Shown piece by piece: positions 1 through 9,216 of a stretch of DNA of 64,000 nucleotides. Positions within the stretch are counted from its first letter, which is position 1; each line of letters opens with the position of its first letter. The notes under the pieces are model-generated. The model was given only the letters and a program-made list of their open reading frames with translations, had not been told where the DNA came from and ran no database searches. The stretch is from assembly GCF_030216305.1 (NCBI RefSeq), contig NZ_JASOKT010000001.1:1-64000 (forward strand). The letters are read 5' to 3'. The translations under genes and the position numbers were made by a program. The DNA is from Actinotignum timonense (GTDB lineage: Bacteria; Actinomycetota; Actinomycetes; Actinomycetales; Actinomycetaceae).

Positions 1-185
<185 letters not shown>

Positions 186-284
186 TTTTGACGGGTTGCT
201 TTTGTTTGTTTTTGCGTGAGATTATGTGTGTTTGCGTTCACTGTGCGATGACTGGCCACCATGGTGGTTGGTGTTTGTTTGGTT

Positions 285-407
285 GTGGCGGTGGTTATAG
301 CGGCAAGGGTATACGCCCGGTCTCCTTTTCGAACCCGGTAGCTAAGGTTGTTTGCGCTGATGGTACTGCACTCGGTGGGGTGTGGGAGAGTAGGTCACTG
401 CCGCCAT
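285..407 (+). rRNA. rrf: 5S ribosomal RNA
   Basis: The segment contains the 5S hallmarks CGAACCCGG(T)AGCTAAG and GATGGTACTGCA, and GGGAGAGTAGGTCACTGCCGCCA at the 3' end. The 5' TGGCGG (286-291) pairs with 3' CCGCCA (401-406) to form helix I, which fixes the ends to within a few bases. It is 100 nt downstream of the 23S gene, so it is the last gene of the rRNA operon; the 23S-5S spacer (186-284) holds no tRNA. Confidence 0.93.
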
Positions 408-418
408 GTTTCTTATGT

Positions 419-476
419 GTGTGGGGTGTGTTTATGTCTTATCTGTTAGGGCATAGAACACACCCCACACCTTTTT
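419..476 (+). terminator. rRNA operon intrinsic terminator
   Basis: A perfect 14-bp inverted repeat GTGTGGGGTGTGTT (419-432) / AACACACCCCACAC (457-470) is followed directly by CTTTTT. It lies 12 nt past the 5S gene and ends the rRNA operon. Confidence 0.93.
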
Positions 477-557
477 AATCTCTGCGCGCCAAAATTTACT
501 GCTCAGCGCGCGGCCGAGCTGGAGTCGGCCTAAAATAAGCACAGCATCGTGATTCTT

Positions 558-563
558 TACAAT
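558..563 (+). promoter_or_regulatory. -10 box of the TPR-protein gene
   Basis: TACAAT at 558-563, about 18 nt before the ATG at 582, with GAGG (572-575) as ribosome binding site. A transcript starting near 570 would exclude the upstream in-frame ATG at 549 and supports the start at 582. Confidence 0.5.
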
Positions 564-581
564 CGAACTGCGAGGAATGAA

Positions 582-2261
582 ATGTCTGACCACGAAGAAT
601 GGAGCGAAGAACGCTCCGAAGACGACCGTCCGAAAGGACAATGGAGGTCCGCACGGCAACGGCGCGAACCCTCGCAGCATGAATCCGGAGAAGGCGGTGA
701 GGGACGCGCTTGGAGCGATCCCCGCGAAGCTTGGAATGACCGCCGCGGAGGCTCACGGCGTCGGGATAACCGTGAAGGAAACTGGAACCGTCATAACATC
801 GACCGGCGTGGGGGCCGTGGCTATGGCCGCGACCGCGACTCGTGGGAATCACGGGAATCTCGCGATGAGCGCAACGGTGGAAACCGGCGTTCTTCGTGGA
901 GTCGGCGTGGTGATTTCCAGGACGGCCGCGACGAACGAGGCCACAAGGGTGGATTCCATAATCGCCGCGACCGCGATGACCACCGCGGGTACCGGCGCGA
1001 TTGGGACGATAGGGACTTAGGCGATTCACGCCAATCGCGCGGATCCTGGGATCGCGGCGGCGATGGCCGCTACGACCGTCAAGACCGGCGCGGAGGACGC
1101 GGTGGCCAGTGGCGCGATAACCGCCGAGGCCAGGACAAGCGATTCGGTGGCCGGCGCGATGATCGTTTCAATGAGCGCGCTGACCGCGAAGATCGTCGTC
1201 GTACCGAAGAACACGAGGTACGCGACAACAGCAGCTACGGGCGCCGCGACCACTATGATGACAAGCCGCGCTTTGATCGGGACGAACGCCGGCGTGACGA
1301 CCATCGGCGTGATGATCGGCGTCGTGATGATCACCGTCGCGATAACTATCGCCGTGAGGACCGGCGGCGCGAAGAGGGTGGTGGATACCGTGAGAACGAT
1401 AAGCGGCAGCGTGATGATCGGCGCAGCCGCGGCGGTATGAAGGATCCCTTCATTCCCGAAACGGTCAATGCGCAGGATCTCGCGGCGGAATCGCGGCGTA
1501 AGCTCAAGGTGCTCGCGCCGGCGGTTTCCGAAAACGTGGCGCGGCACCTCGTTTATGCCGGTTCGATGATGGACCAGAATCCTGAGCTCGCCTACGAACA
1601 CGCGAAGGCGGCCTACCGGCATGCCGCGCGCATCGATATTGTGCGTGAGGCGCTCGGATTGACCTCCTACCTGACCGGGCGGTACTCCGAAGCTTTGCGT
1701 GAGCTGCGTACCTACCGGCGCATGACCGATGATTATTCGCATGTGGCCCTCGAGGCTGATTCGGAACGCGGGTTAGGCCGGCCCGAAAAGGCCCTCGCTT
1801 TTATCGCTGAGATTCCGCTCAAGCGGCTCAATACCGCCACCACGCTCGAATTGGCGCTAGTGACGTCCGGGGCTCGCGCGGATGCCGGTGATTCGGAGGC
1901 CGGCCTGGCTGTCCTCGAGAAAATCAAGGTCGAGAACCTCGATGAGGAATTGCGGGCCCGCGTCGAGCTCATCAAGGCGGATCGCCTCGAAGAACTCGGG
2001 CGCGCGGAAGAAGCCGAAGAGCTGCGCACCCGCTGGAACCCCGTCTACAACGCCGAAGGTGAAGTCGAACTTTTCACCGCGGAGCCAGAAGCGGAGCCAG
2101 AAGCGGAGCCAGAAACGGAGCCCGAAGTGGCGCCTGAATCCGAGGCTGAAGCTGAGGCTGAAGCTGAGGCCCGGCCTGCGGGGGAGGCCGCACCGGGAGT
2201 CGATGCGGATTTTGAGGCGACGTCGGAGCAGGAGTCCGTGCAGGAGTCGGAAGAAGAGTAA
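582..2261 (+). CDS. Arg/Asp-rich disordered N-terminus fused to TPR-like domain (Rv1691-type)
   Basis: 559 aa. I take ATG 582 (MSDHEEWSEE) because of the GAGG ribosome binding site and the -10 box placed after the in-frame ATG at 549. Residues ~1-290 are low complexity, dominated by Arg, Asp, Gly, Glu and Trp (repeats such as RRDDHRRDDRRRDDHRRD), a polyampholyte. Residues ~295-510 form a helical repeat domain of TPR type, as in M. tuberculosis Rv1691. The tail from ~515 is a Glu/Ala/Pro repeat. Position directly before the HAD phosphatase, TlyA, NAD kinase and RecN genes agrees with the Rv1691-Rv1696 order. The molecular function is not known; an RNA- or ribosome-linked role is only a guess from the R/D/G-rich segment. 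The stop overlaps the next start (TAATG). Confidence 0.85.
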   Translation: MSDHEEWSEERSEDDRPKGQWRSARQRREPSQHESGEGGEGRAWSDPREAWNDRRGGSRRRDNREGNWNRHNIDRRGGRGYGRDRDSWESRESRDERNGGNRRSSWSRRGDFQDGRDERGHKGGFHNRRDRDDHRGYRRDWDDRDLGDSRQSRGSWDRGGDGRYDRQDRRGGRGGQWRDNRRGQDKRFGGRRDDRFNERADREDRRRTEEHEVRDNSSYGRRDHYDDKPRFDRDERRRDDHRRDDRRRDDHRRDNYRREDRRREEGGGYRENDKRQRDDRRSRGGMKDPFIPETVNAQDLAAESRRKLKVLAPAVSENVARHLVYAGSMMDQNPELAYEHAKAAYRHAARIDIVREALGLTSYLTGRYSEALRELRTYRRMTDDYSHVALEADSERGLGRPEKALAFIAEIPLKRLNTATTLELALVTSGARADAGDSEAGLAVLEKIKVENLDEELRARVELIKADRLEELGRAEEAEELRTRWNPVYNAEGEVELFTAEPEAEPEAEPETEPEVAPESEAEAEAEAEARPAGEAAPGVDADFEATSEQESVQESEEE

Positions 2262-3277
2262 TGGCGAGCCTGGTATCCCATTTCGACGGCGCAATTTTCG
2301 ATCTGGACGGTGTGCTCTACCTTGGCATCGATCCGGCCCCGAACGCCGCCGATGCATACGCGCGCGCCATCGCGGCCGGAATGCGCCCACTCTTCCTCAC
2401 CAATAACGCCTCGCGCACCCAGGAAGAAGTCGCCGCGCACCTCGCAACCGTCGGAATCTCAGCCCCGGCCTCCACGGTTCTCACCTCCGCGATGGCCAGC
2501 ACCCGCTTGGCTGCCGCGCAGGTACCAGCCGGAGCAAAAGCCCTCGTCATCGGGGGTAATGGCCTGCATCGCGCGGTGAGTGAGACCGAGCTTGTCCCCG
2601 TCGCATCGGCCGACGATAACCCGGACGTGGTCATCATGGGTTTCTACCCGACCATTGACTGGGCGGCGCTCTCGGAAGTCGCTCTGGCCATTCGGCGCGG
2701 CGCGCTTTTTGTCGCCACAAACCTGGACGCCACCCTCCCCATGGAACGCGGATTTATGGTCGGCTGCGGCTCGCTCGTGGCGGCGGTCGTCAATGCCACC
2801 GGGGTGAGCCCATTGTCCGCGGGCAAACCCGATCCGGCGATTTTCGCCATCGGGATGGAGATGCTCGGTTCCACCCATCCCCTCGCCATCGGCGACCGCC
2901 TCAATACCGATATTCGCGGGGCGCGCGCCGCCGGCATTCCCAGCCTCCACGTGCTGACAGGCGTGAGCGCCGCGCGCGATATCATGCTCGCCGCCCCGGA
3001 AGAACGCCCCGATTACCTCGGCGATGACCTGCGCGTCCTCAACGAGGACTACCCAGATATTCACCGGGAAGGCGAACGCTGGGTGGCCGGCGGATCCTGG
3101 GCGCAGGTTGAAGAAGGGAACGACGGCGCAGCGGCCCGCCTGGTCACCTCCGATGGACGCGGGCCACACCTGGGTCTGGACACCTACCGGGCTGCGGTGC
3201 ACGCGGTATGGGAGCTACGGGATCGCGGTATGGGGGAGAACCTTGTTCTCGAGGACATCACCGTGGAGCAGCGATGA
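2261..3277 (+). CDS. HAD superfamily IIA (NagD-like) phosphatase
   Basis: 338 aa. Motif I GAIFDLDGVLYLG (res. ~10-22), motif II FLTNNAS (~45-51), the lysine region SAGKPDPAIF (~186-195) and motif III/IV AIGDRLNTDIRGA (~209-221) are all present and in the order of class IIA HAD hydrolases. Such enzymes dephosphorylate small sugar or glycerol phosphates; M. tuberculosis Rv1692 at the same place in this cluster is a glycerol-3-phosphate phosphatase, so a similar role is a fair inference. The start codon overlaps the preceding stop and the stop overlaps the next gene by 4 nt, so translation is coupled. The last ~60 residues extend beyond the HAD core. Confidence 0.9.
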   Translation: MASLVSHFDGAIFDLDGVLYLGIDPAPNAADAYARAIAAGMRPLFLTNNASRTQEEVAAHLATVGISAPASTVLTSAMASTRLAAAQVPAGAKALVIGGNGLHRAVSETELVPVASADDNPDVVIMGFYPTIDWAALSEVALAIRRGALFVATNLDATLPMERGFMVGCGSLVAAVVNATGVSPLSAGKPDPAIFAIGMEMLGSTHPLAIGDRLNTDIRGARAAGIPSLHVLTGVSAARDIMLAAPEERPDYLGDDLRVLNEDYPDIHREGERWVAGGSWAQVEEGNDGAAARLVTSDGRGPHLGLDTYRAAVHAVWELRDRGMGENLVLEDITVEQR

Positions 3278-3525
3278 CGGATCAGGATAAAGCCGCAGCG
3301 CCCGGGCCGGCGGTTCCCGGGCCGACGGTTGCCCGGCCGGCGGTTCCCGCGCCGGGGGCTGCCGGGCCAGGTGCGCCCGGGCCGGCGGTACCGCTCCCGA
3401 GCGCACCGCTCAATATTGAGGCAGCCCTGGATCAGCTCACCGAGCTCGACCTGCCCGAACAGATTGAACAATTGGAGGCGATTCACGCCGAATTGGGCCG
3501 GCGCCTCTCCCGGGCGCGGGTTTAA
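3274..3525 (+). CDS. Small Pro/Ala-rich protein (Rv1693-position)
   Basis: 83 aa, ATG 3274 overlapping the HAD stop (ATGA). The first ~45 residues are a Pro/Ala/Gly low-complexity stretch (APGPAVPGPTVARPAVPAPG); the last ~35 form an amphipathic helix, NIEAALDQLTELDLPEQIEQ and following. A small protein of unknown function with the same C-terminal helix sits between the HAD phosphatase and tlyA in other actinobacteria. No enzymatic motif. It is translated within the operon and separated from tlyA by 19 nt. Confidence 0.75.
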   Translation: MTDQDKAAAPGPAVPGPTVARPAVPAPGAAGPGAPGPAVPLPSAPLNIEAALDQLTELDLPEQIEQLEAIHAELGRRLSRARV

Positions 3526-3544
3526 ACCAGAAAGGTGCTCGGCT

Positions 3545-4381
3545 ATGGGGCGTTTACGGCGCGTTGACGCGGAACTTGTGCGGCGCGGACTCGCGCGCTC
3601 CCGCCAGGATGCCGCGGTGCTCATCCGCGAAGGCCAAGTATTCCTGGACGGGGCCGAAGTCACGAAACCCGCCCGCCAAATGGACCCGGCTCAGGCACTT
3701 CTTGTTAAAGAAGCCGCGCGGGATCGTTACGTATCCCGCGGAGCATATAAACTCCTCGGTGCTCTTGATTACCTCGGGGATGCCGGCCCGCGAGTGGAAG
3801 GCGTCCGGGCCCTGGATGCGGGTGCGTCCACGGGTGGATTCACCGATGTGCTGCTGCGGCGCGGCGCCGCCCACGTGGTGGCCGTGGATGTTGGCTACGG
3901 CCAGCTCGCCTGGAAACTCCGCGAAGACCCCCGCGTCACCGTGCTCGAACGCACGAATGTGCGCACTTTAGATCCCGCGGCGGTTGCCCCCGCGCCCGAT
4001 CTGGTCGTGGGGGACCTCTCCTTTATTTCTTTGCGACTGCTAGTCGCACCCCTTGCCGCCGCGAGTTCGCCACGGGCCGATTTTTTGCTTATGGTCAAAC
4101 CGCAATTTGAGGTGGGCCGGGAGAAGATCGGTGCGCACGGCGTGGTTCGTGATCCGGAGTACCACGTGGAGGCCGTATGCGACGTCGCCCTTTCCGCCCG
4201 CGCCGCCGGGCTAGCCATCCAAGCAGTCGCGCCCTCGCCCCTTCCCGGGCCGGCCGGTAACGTTGAATATTTCCTTTATATGAAGAAAAATGCCCCAGAT
4301 CTGCTCGGAGAGAATCTCGAGGAAAGCGTGCGGGCGGCGGTGGCAGCGGGGCCGGCCGGGCAGGGACGGCCCGCGCGGTAG
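3545..4381 (+). CDS. tlyA: TlyA family rRNA (cytidine-2'-O)-methyltransferase
   Basis: 278 aa. An N-terminal S4-like RNA-binding domain (res. 1-~60, RVDAELVRRGLARSRQDA) precedes an FtsJ/RrmJ-type Rossmann methyltransferase with SAM motif LDAGASTGGFTDVLL (~88-102), VGDLSFISL and LLMVKPQFE. TlyA methylates 16S C1409 and 23S C1920 and thereby makes ribosomes sensitive to capreomycin; the old name haemolysin A is misleading. An upstream in-frame ATG is ignored because ATG 3545 begins the conserved S4 domain and follows AGAAAGGTG. It lies between the Rv1693-like gene and nadK as in mycobacteria. Confidence 0.93.
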   Translation: MGRLRRVDAELVRRGLARSRQDAAVLIREGQVFLDGAEVTKPARQMDPAQALLVKEAARDRYVSRGAYKLLGALDYLGDAGPRVEGVRALDAGASTGGFTDVLLRRGAAHVVAVDVGYGQLAWKLREDPRVTVLERTNVRTLDPAAVAPAPDLVVGDLSFISLRLLVAPLAAASSPRADFLLMVKPQFEVGREKIGAHGVVRDPEYHVEAVCDVALSARAAGLAIQAVAPSPLPGPAGNVEYFLYMKKNAPDLLGENLEESVRAAVAAGPAGQGRPAR

Positions 4382-4383
4382 CG

Positions 4384-4389
4384 GGTAGG
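4384..4389 (+). promoter_or_regulatory. Possible internal -10 box before nadK
   Basis: TAGGAT 26 nt before the nadK ATG, followed by GGGGAGG as ribosome binding site. The 34-nt gap after tlyA is the largest in the cluster up to steA, which suggests an internal promoter. Confidence 0.35.
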
Positions 4390-4415
4390 ATACCTGAAGA
4401 GAGGGGAGGCATTCG

Positions 4416-5261
4416 ATGGCACAACCAAAAGTCGCCCTGGTCGTCAATCGCACGTTACCACCGCAGATGGAACGTGCCGCTCACGATGCGATTGTCGCCC
4501 TGGAAGAACGCGGAATACGGGTGGATACCAGCGAAACGCTGGCGGGGGCCCGCGATGCGGATCTCATCCTCGTTATGGGCGGGGACGGCACGATTTTGCG
4601 CGGCGCGGAGCTGGGGCGCAGCACCGATGTGCCCATCCTCGGCATCAACTACGGGCATATGGGCTTCCTTTCCGAAGCGCAACCCGATGAACTACCCGCG
4701 GTGGTGGAACGTATCGCCGCGCGCGATTGGGTTATTTCCGAACGCATGACCATTGATGTGCATGTGCAACGCCCGGATGGCTCGTGCATCGTGCAGTGGG
4801 CCCTCAACGAAGTATCAGTAGAAAAAGCTTTTAACTCCCGCCTTATCGAAACGTCCATCGGGGTGGACGGCCGCGAAATTTCCGCTTTCAAAGCTGATGC
4901 GGTTCTCCTCTCCACACCCACCGGTTCCACCGCCTATAATTTTTCAGCCGGCGGCCCGGTGGTGTGGCCAAGCGTGGAAGCACTCCTGCTCACCCCGGTG
5001 GCAGCCCACGCGCTTTTCACCCGCCCGCTCGTGGTCAGCCCGTACTCCACCTTAGAAGTTCGGGTTTTGCGCGATGAGGCCATGGTGTCCTGCGATTCGC
5101 GGCGCCGGCTTGTTGCGCCCGAAGGAACTGTTATTACCGCGGTGCGGGGAGAGCGGCCCGTCAAGCTTGCCCGGCTAAATGAAACACCCTTCTCCGGGCG
5201 TCTGGTGGCCCGCTTCCACCTGCCGGTGCGCGGCTGGCGCGAGCGTGAGGTGCGCGAATGA
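4416..5261 (+). CDS. nadK: NAD kinase
   Basis: 281 aa, the usual length. Phosphorylates NAD+ to NADP+, using ATP or polyphosphate. The signature GGDGT is at res. 55-59 (LILVMGGDGTILR), followed by GINYGHMGFL, the ALNEVSVEK segment that contacts the substrate and TPTGSTAYNFSAGGPVVWP at ~165-183. Start ATG 4416 follows a strong GGGGAGG site. The stop overlaps recN (ATGA). It forms the conserved tlyA-nadK-recN block. Confidence 0.97.
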   Translation: MAQPKVALVVNRTLPPQMERAAHDAIVALEERGIRVDTSETLAGARDADLILVMGGDGTILRGAELGRSTDVPILGINYGHMGFLSEAQPDELPAVVERIAARDWVISERMTIDVHVQRPDGSCIVQWALNEVSVEKAFNSRLIETSIGVDGREISAFKADAVLLSTPTGSTAYNFSAGGPVVWPSVEALLLTPVAAHALFTRPLVVSPYSTLEVRVLRDEAMVSCDSRRRLVAPEGTVITAVRGERPVKLARLNETPFSGRLVARFHLPVRGWREREVRE

Positions 5262-6973
5262 TCGACCAGGTACGCATCCGCAATCTCGGCGTGATCGCGG
5301 AAGCCGAACTCAATCTGGGGCGCGGGCTGACGGCCCTCACCGGGGAAACCGGGGCCGGAAAAACCATGGCGGTCACCTCCCTCACCCTGCTTTTAGGTGC
5401 GAAAGCTAATCCGGCCCGGGTGCGGGCCGGAGCAACCCAGGCGGAAGTGGAAGGAACCTTCCTCGTGGATGCTTCCTCCCCGCTCCTGGACCGTATCACC
5501 GAGGCCGGTGGCCGCTACGATGTTGAGGGCGATACCGCCGCCGTTATTATTGCCCGGCACATCCCCGCCAAAGGGCGCTCCCGCGCTTTTGTGGGGGGCC
5601 GTTCGGTGCCCACCGCGGTGCTCACCGATATCGCGGCGGAGCTTGTGACCGTGCACGGTCAATCCGATCAGATCCGTTTAGGTAACCCCAGCCAGCAGCG
5701 CGCCGCGGTTGATGAATTCGGGGGCGACACCATCACGCGGGCAAAAGCTACCTGGGAGCATGCCTGGAAAAACTACGGTGCAGCACGCGAGGCTCGCGAT
5801 GTATTTCAGGCCGGGGCGCAGCGCGCCGCCCAGCAACGTTTGGCGTACCGCGCTTTGCTTGACAAAGTCGAGGCGGTCAATCCCCAGCCCGGAGAAGAAG
5901 AAGCCCTGCGGGCGCGCGCCCGGATTCTGGAAAACGCGGTGGAAATGTACGGGGCCTACTCGGCTGCCGCCGAAGCCCTCAGCGGGAATGATACCGAGGC
6001 CGGTGCCATATCCGCCCTGGGCGTGGCGTTGGCGCAACTCGAGCACGTCCTTGAACTAAGCGGTTCTGATATGCCGAACGCACAGCTCGAGGATCTCCGC
6101 GAGCGCCTGGAAAGCGCCGAAGCTGATATCACTGATATTCACGCGGATATTGCGGAACTGGCCCGCGGTACCCAAGCCCAACCCGATGAGCTCTCCACTA
6201 TTTATTCGCGCCGCTCCGAGCTGGCGGGGTTACGCAAAAACTTAGGGATGAGCGGCGAAGAAATACTGCGGGCCGCGGCAGAAGCCCGCGCCGGCCTGGA
6301 ACAGCTTGATGACCCGGCCGCCACCTTGGAACGCCTCGAAAAAGAACTCTCTCAGGCCCACGCCACTATGGAAGAGGCGGGTGCGGCCCTGCGGGAGGCC
6401 CGCACCGCCGCCGGAAACGAATTGGCCCGCGCGGTTGAAGCGGAACTTCCCGAGCTTTCCCTGCCCGATGCCCATTTCACCGTTCAGGTTGAAGCCGCGG
6501 AACCCGGCGCTAACGGTGCGGATTCCGTCACTTTTTTGCTGGCCGCCCACCGCGGCGCGCCCCTCGCCCCGCTTGCCTCCGGTGCTTCGGGCGGGGAACT
6601 TTCGCGTGTCATGCTCGCCCTGGAAGTGGGGCTGGCGGCTCGGCGCGCCCAGCAGGGTCACACGTTCCTTTTCGATGAGGTGGATGCCGGGATTGGCGGC
6701 CGTGCCGCCAGCGCCGTCGGGAAAAGACTGGCAAAACTGGCCGGAAGCGCCCAGGTTATTGTGGTCACGCACCTGGCCCAAGTCGCGGCCTGCGCCGAGC
6801 ACCAACTCGTCGTCGTGAAACAACTAGAAGAAAGTGCCGCGCGCACCGAACTGCGTGACGTTAGCGGGCCGGAACGCGAAGCCGAACTGGCGCGCATGCT
6901 CTCGGGAAGCGATACCGATGTGGCACGCGCGCACGCAGCTGAGCTACTTAAGGCCGCGAATGTGGCACTATAA
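5258..6973 (+). CDS. recN: DNA repair protein RecN
   Basis: 571 aa, SMC-like ATPase for double-strand break repair. Walker A GETGAGKT at res. ~29-36, a long coiled-coil middle (~160-380, many Ala/Glu/Arg heptads), signature SGASGGELSRVMLALE at ~440-456 and Walker B FLFDEVDAGIGG at ~470-481, then VTHLAQVAA. The start codon overlaps the nadK stop. No LexA-type box lies directly in front, so it is probably transcribed with the upstream genes. Confidence 0.97.
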   Translation: MIDQVRIRNLGVIAEAELNLGRGLTALTGETGAGKTMAVTSLTLLLGAKANPARVRAGATQAEVEGTFLVDASSPLLDRITEAGGRYDVEGDTAAVIIARHIPAKGRSRAFVGGRSVPTAVLTDIAAELVTVHGQSDQIRLGNPSQQRAAVDEFGGDTITRAKATWEHAWKNYGAAREARDVFQAGAQRAAQQRLAYRALLDKVEAVNPQPGEEEALRARARILENAVEMYGAYSAAAEALSGNDTEAGAISALGVALAQLEHVLELSGSDMPNAQLEDLRERLESAEADITDIHADIAELARGTQAQPDELSTIYSRRSELAGLRKNLGMSGEEILRAAAEARAGLEQLDDPAATLERLEKELSQAHATMEEAGAALREARTAAGNELARAVEAELPELSLPDAHFTVQVEAAEPGANGADSVTFLLAAHRGAPLAPLASGASGGELSRVMLALEVGLAARRAQQGHTFLFDEVDAGIGGRAASAVGKRLAKLAGSAQVIVVTHLAQVAACAEHQLVVVKQLEESAARTELRDVSGPEREAELARMLSGSDTDVARAHAAELLKAANVAL

Positions 6974-6978
6974 AGCTT

Positions 6979-8154
6979 GTGGCATCGAAGTTATGGCGAA
7001 AAAAGAAGGTCGTTGCGGAAGGAACCCTGGCCGGTCCGGCCCGGGTGGACGCGCGCACCAAGAATCTCACTCGTCGCCTCCAAGCCGGCGATGTAGCGAT
7101 TATTAACCACACGGATCTGGATCGGGTCGCCGCGGAAAACCTGGTGGCCGCGCAACCCGTTGCCGTGCTCAATGCCGCGAAATCCATTTCGGGGCGCTAC
7201 CCGAACCTCGGCCCCGCGATCCTGGAAGAAGCCGGTATTCCGCTTATCGATGACCTCGGCCCGGAAATTATGGATATATCCGAAGGCCAGTGGGTGGATA
7301 TTGACGGGGCGCGCGTGGTGGCCGGCGGGCGCGTTATTGCCGAAGGTACTTTGCAAACCGCGCAGAGTATTGCCCGCGATAGCGAGGCGGCCCGCGCCGG
7401 CATGACCGTGCAGCTGCGTGCTTTCGCCGCGAATACCCTCGAATATCTCAACGAAGAACAGGGCCTCATCCTGGACGGGGTTGGTATCCCTGATATTCGC
7501 ACGTCCATGGAGCACCGCCACGTGCTCGTGGTGGTGCGCGGCTACGATTACCGCGAAGACTTGCGCGCCCTGCGCCCCTATATTCGGGAGAACCGGCCCC
7601 TCATGATCGGGGTAGACGGCGGGGCGGATGCCCTCCTGGAACTGGGCTACACCCCGGGTATTATCGTCGGCGATATGGATTCGGTATCGGATAAAGCGCT
7701 GCGCTGCGGTGCCGAAGTGGTGGTGCATGCCTACCGGGATGGGCGCGCCCCCGGCAAGAAACGCGTGGAAGATCTGGGCGTGGATCACGTGGTCTTCCCG
7801 GCCACCGGCACCTCCGAAGATGTTGCTATGCTGCTGGCGGATTCCAAAGGTGCCAAGCTCATTGTGGCGGTGGGCACCCACAATACGATTCTGGAATTCC
7901 TCGATAAGGGCCGGGCGGGAATGGCATCGACCTTCCTCACCCGCTTGGTGGTGGGCGGCAAGCTCATTGACGCGAAGGGCGTCTCGCGCCTCTACCGCTC
8001 CTCGATTTCGAATTGGATGCTGGTTGCCCTCATTCTCGCGGGAGTTTTTGCGCTCTTCGCGGCCCTGGCCGTTACCGGTGCGGGCCAAACCTTCCTGTCC
8101 GTGCTCACCACTCGCCTCGGGGATCTTGCCGAGTGGTTCCGTAATCTCTTCTAG
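6979..8154 (+). CDS. steA: Septal-ring associated protein SteA
   Basis: 391 aa from GTG 6979 (a nearby ATG at 6992 is in another frame). Residues ~60-330 belong to the SteA family, which has a thiamin-pyrophosphokinase-like fold: NAAKSISGRYPNLGP, then GVDGGADALLELGYTPG and VGDMDSVSD. A transmembrane helix near the C-terminus (~345-370, MLVALILAGVFALFAALAV) is typical. In Corynebacterium glutamicum SteA acts with SteB in cell-wall remodelling at the septum; the next gene here is the SteB/MctB homologue, 12 nt downstream, matching Rv1697-Rv1698. Confidence 0.9.
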   Translation: MASKLWRKKKVVAEGTLAGPARVDARTKNLTRRLQAGDVAIINHTDLDRVAAENLVAAQPVAVLNAAKSISGRYPNLGPAILEEAGIPLIDDLGPEIMDISEGQWVDIDGARVVAGGRVIAEGTLQTAQSIARDSEAARAGMTVQLRAFAANTLEYLNEEQGLILDGVGIPDIRTSMEHRHVLVVVRGYDYREDLRALRPYIRENRPLMIGVDGGADALLELGYTPGIIVGDMDSVSDKALRCGAEVVVHAYRDGRAPGKKRVEDLGVDHVVFPATGTSEDVAMLLADSKGAKLIVAVGTHNTILEFLDKGRAGMASTFLTRLVVGGKLIDAKGVSRLYRSSISNWMLVALILAGVFALFAALAVTGAGQTFLSVLTTRLGDLAEWFRNLF

Positions 8155-8166
8155 GAAAGTTAGCTG

Positions 8167-9213
8167 ATGGTTGATTTTAGGTATCATCTCGTTTCCCTGG
8201 TCTCGGTGTTTTTGGCGCTGGCCATCGGAGTGATTCTCGGGGCGGGTCCGCTGCAAAATTCGATCGCGCACGGGTTGACCGGCCAGGTGGATTCCCTGCG
8301 CGAATCGCGCGATAAGATGCGCGTGGAGCTTGATCAACGCGGGGCGCAGCTCGATGCGGCGTCGACGGCGCTCCTCGGTGCCGGCGAACAACTCAATGCT
8401 GGAACGCTGACGAATCGGCGCGTTGCTATCGTGGCGGCGGCCGGGGCGGACGGTGCCGTTGTGGAGAAAACCCGGCAGAGTCTGAGCGCTGCCGGGGCGC
8501 GTATCACCGGGGAAATCACCCTGGCCCCGGCTTTTACCGACACCGAATACGCCACTTACCGTTCCACGCTTTCCGGTAACCTCGGTTCATACGTCAAGGA
8601 TCTGCCCGCGGGCGGTTCCGCGGACGCGATTCTCGGTGCGGCCGTGGATACCGTGGTGCGTTCCGCGCCGGAAGATGCGGGGGCGACGACGCTCATCACG
8701 CTTCTCACCTCTCCGGAAAATAAGCTCATTGATGTGGCGGTTGCTCCGAGCGAAGCCGCCGAGGTGGTTGTTTTTATCACCGCTGATCCGGCGGAAGCCG
8801 CACCGGCGCCCGCAGAGAAGGAAACCACCTCTCCGCATATCACGGATACCTACCAGACGGCCTTCGCGGCCATGGCCGGGCGTGGCCCGGCGGTAGCGGT
8901 GGGCGCGGGGACTGATGGAAACTCCGTGCTGGGAGCCGTGCGCTCGGCCAAAGCCGGCTCCACGGTGGATTCGGCACAAACCGCGCTCGGCGATGTCAAT
9001 ATTCCCATGGCGGTGGCCGCTGAACTACATGAACGGCACGTGCACCTCGGGGTAGCACCGGGGGCAGATAGCGCAATTGGGGAACGCCAGAGCGCTTCCG
9101 GGCCCGCGCAGCCGGCCCCGGCCCCGCAGCCCGAACAGGCTCCCGCGCCGGCACCCGCACCCGCGGACGGCGGGCAAGCTCCCGAAGGTGGGCAGGCCCC
9201 GGCAGGGCAGTAA
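8167..9213 (+). CDS. mctB: MctB/SteB family envelope protein (copper transporter-like)
   Basis: 348 aa. A single N-terminal membrane segment (res. ~6-27, HLVSLVSVFLALAIGVILGAG) precedes a coiled coil (~35-75) and an extracytoplasmic alpha/beta domain, then a Pro/Ala-rich tail (from ~305: QPAPAPQPEQAPAPAPAP). The Rv1698 homologue MctB was described as a copper-export channel, while the corynebacterial homologue SteB works with SteA in cell separation; context with steA favours the latter role. No Cys/Met/His-rich copper site is visible. Ribosome binding site AGGAAAG at 8152-8158. Confidence 0.85.
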   Translation: MVDFRYHLVSLVSVFLALAIGVILGAGPLQNSIAHGLTGQVDSLRESRDKMRVELDQRGAQLDAASTALLGAGEQLNAGTLTNRRVAIVAAAGADGAVVEKTRQSLSAAGARITGEITLAPAFTDTEYATYRSTLSGNLGSYVKDLPAGGSADAILGAAVDTVVRSAPEDAGATTLITLLTSPENKLIDVAVAPSEAAEVVVFITADPAEAAPAPAEKETTSPHITDTYQTAFAAMAGRGPAVAVGAGTDGNSVLGAVRSAKAGSTVDSAQTALGDVNIPMAVAAELHERHVHLGVAPGADSAIGERQSASGPAQPAPAPQPEQAPAPAPAPADGGQAPEGGQAPAGQ

Positions 9214-9216
9214 CGG

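Noticed and set aside
188..478. Open frame across the 5S rRNA
   Set aside because: Overlaps the 5S gene and the rRNA terminator.
549..581. ATG 549 as start of the TPR protein
   Set aside because: It lies upstream of the likely -10 box (558-563) and has no ribosome binding site; ATG 582 has GAGG.
1026..1742. Hydrophobic-looking reading frame opposite the Arg/Asp-rich region
   Set aside because: Arises from complementing CGN/GAY repeats; no start signal, no homology.
6991..8391. Long open frame antisense to steA
   Set aside because: It mirrors steA in a high-GC region, has no family match and no ribosome binding site; steA itself is clearly conserved.
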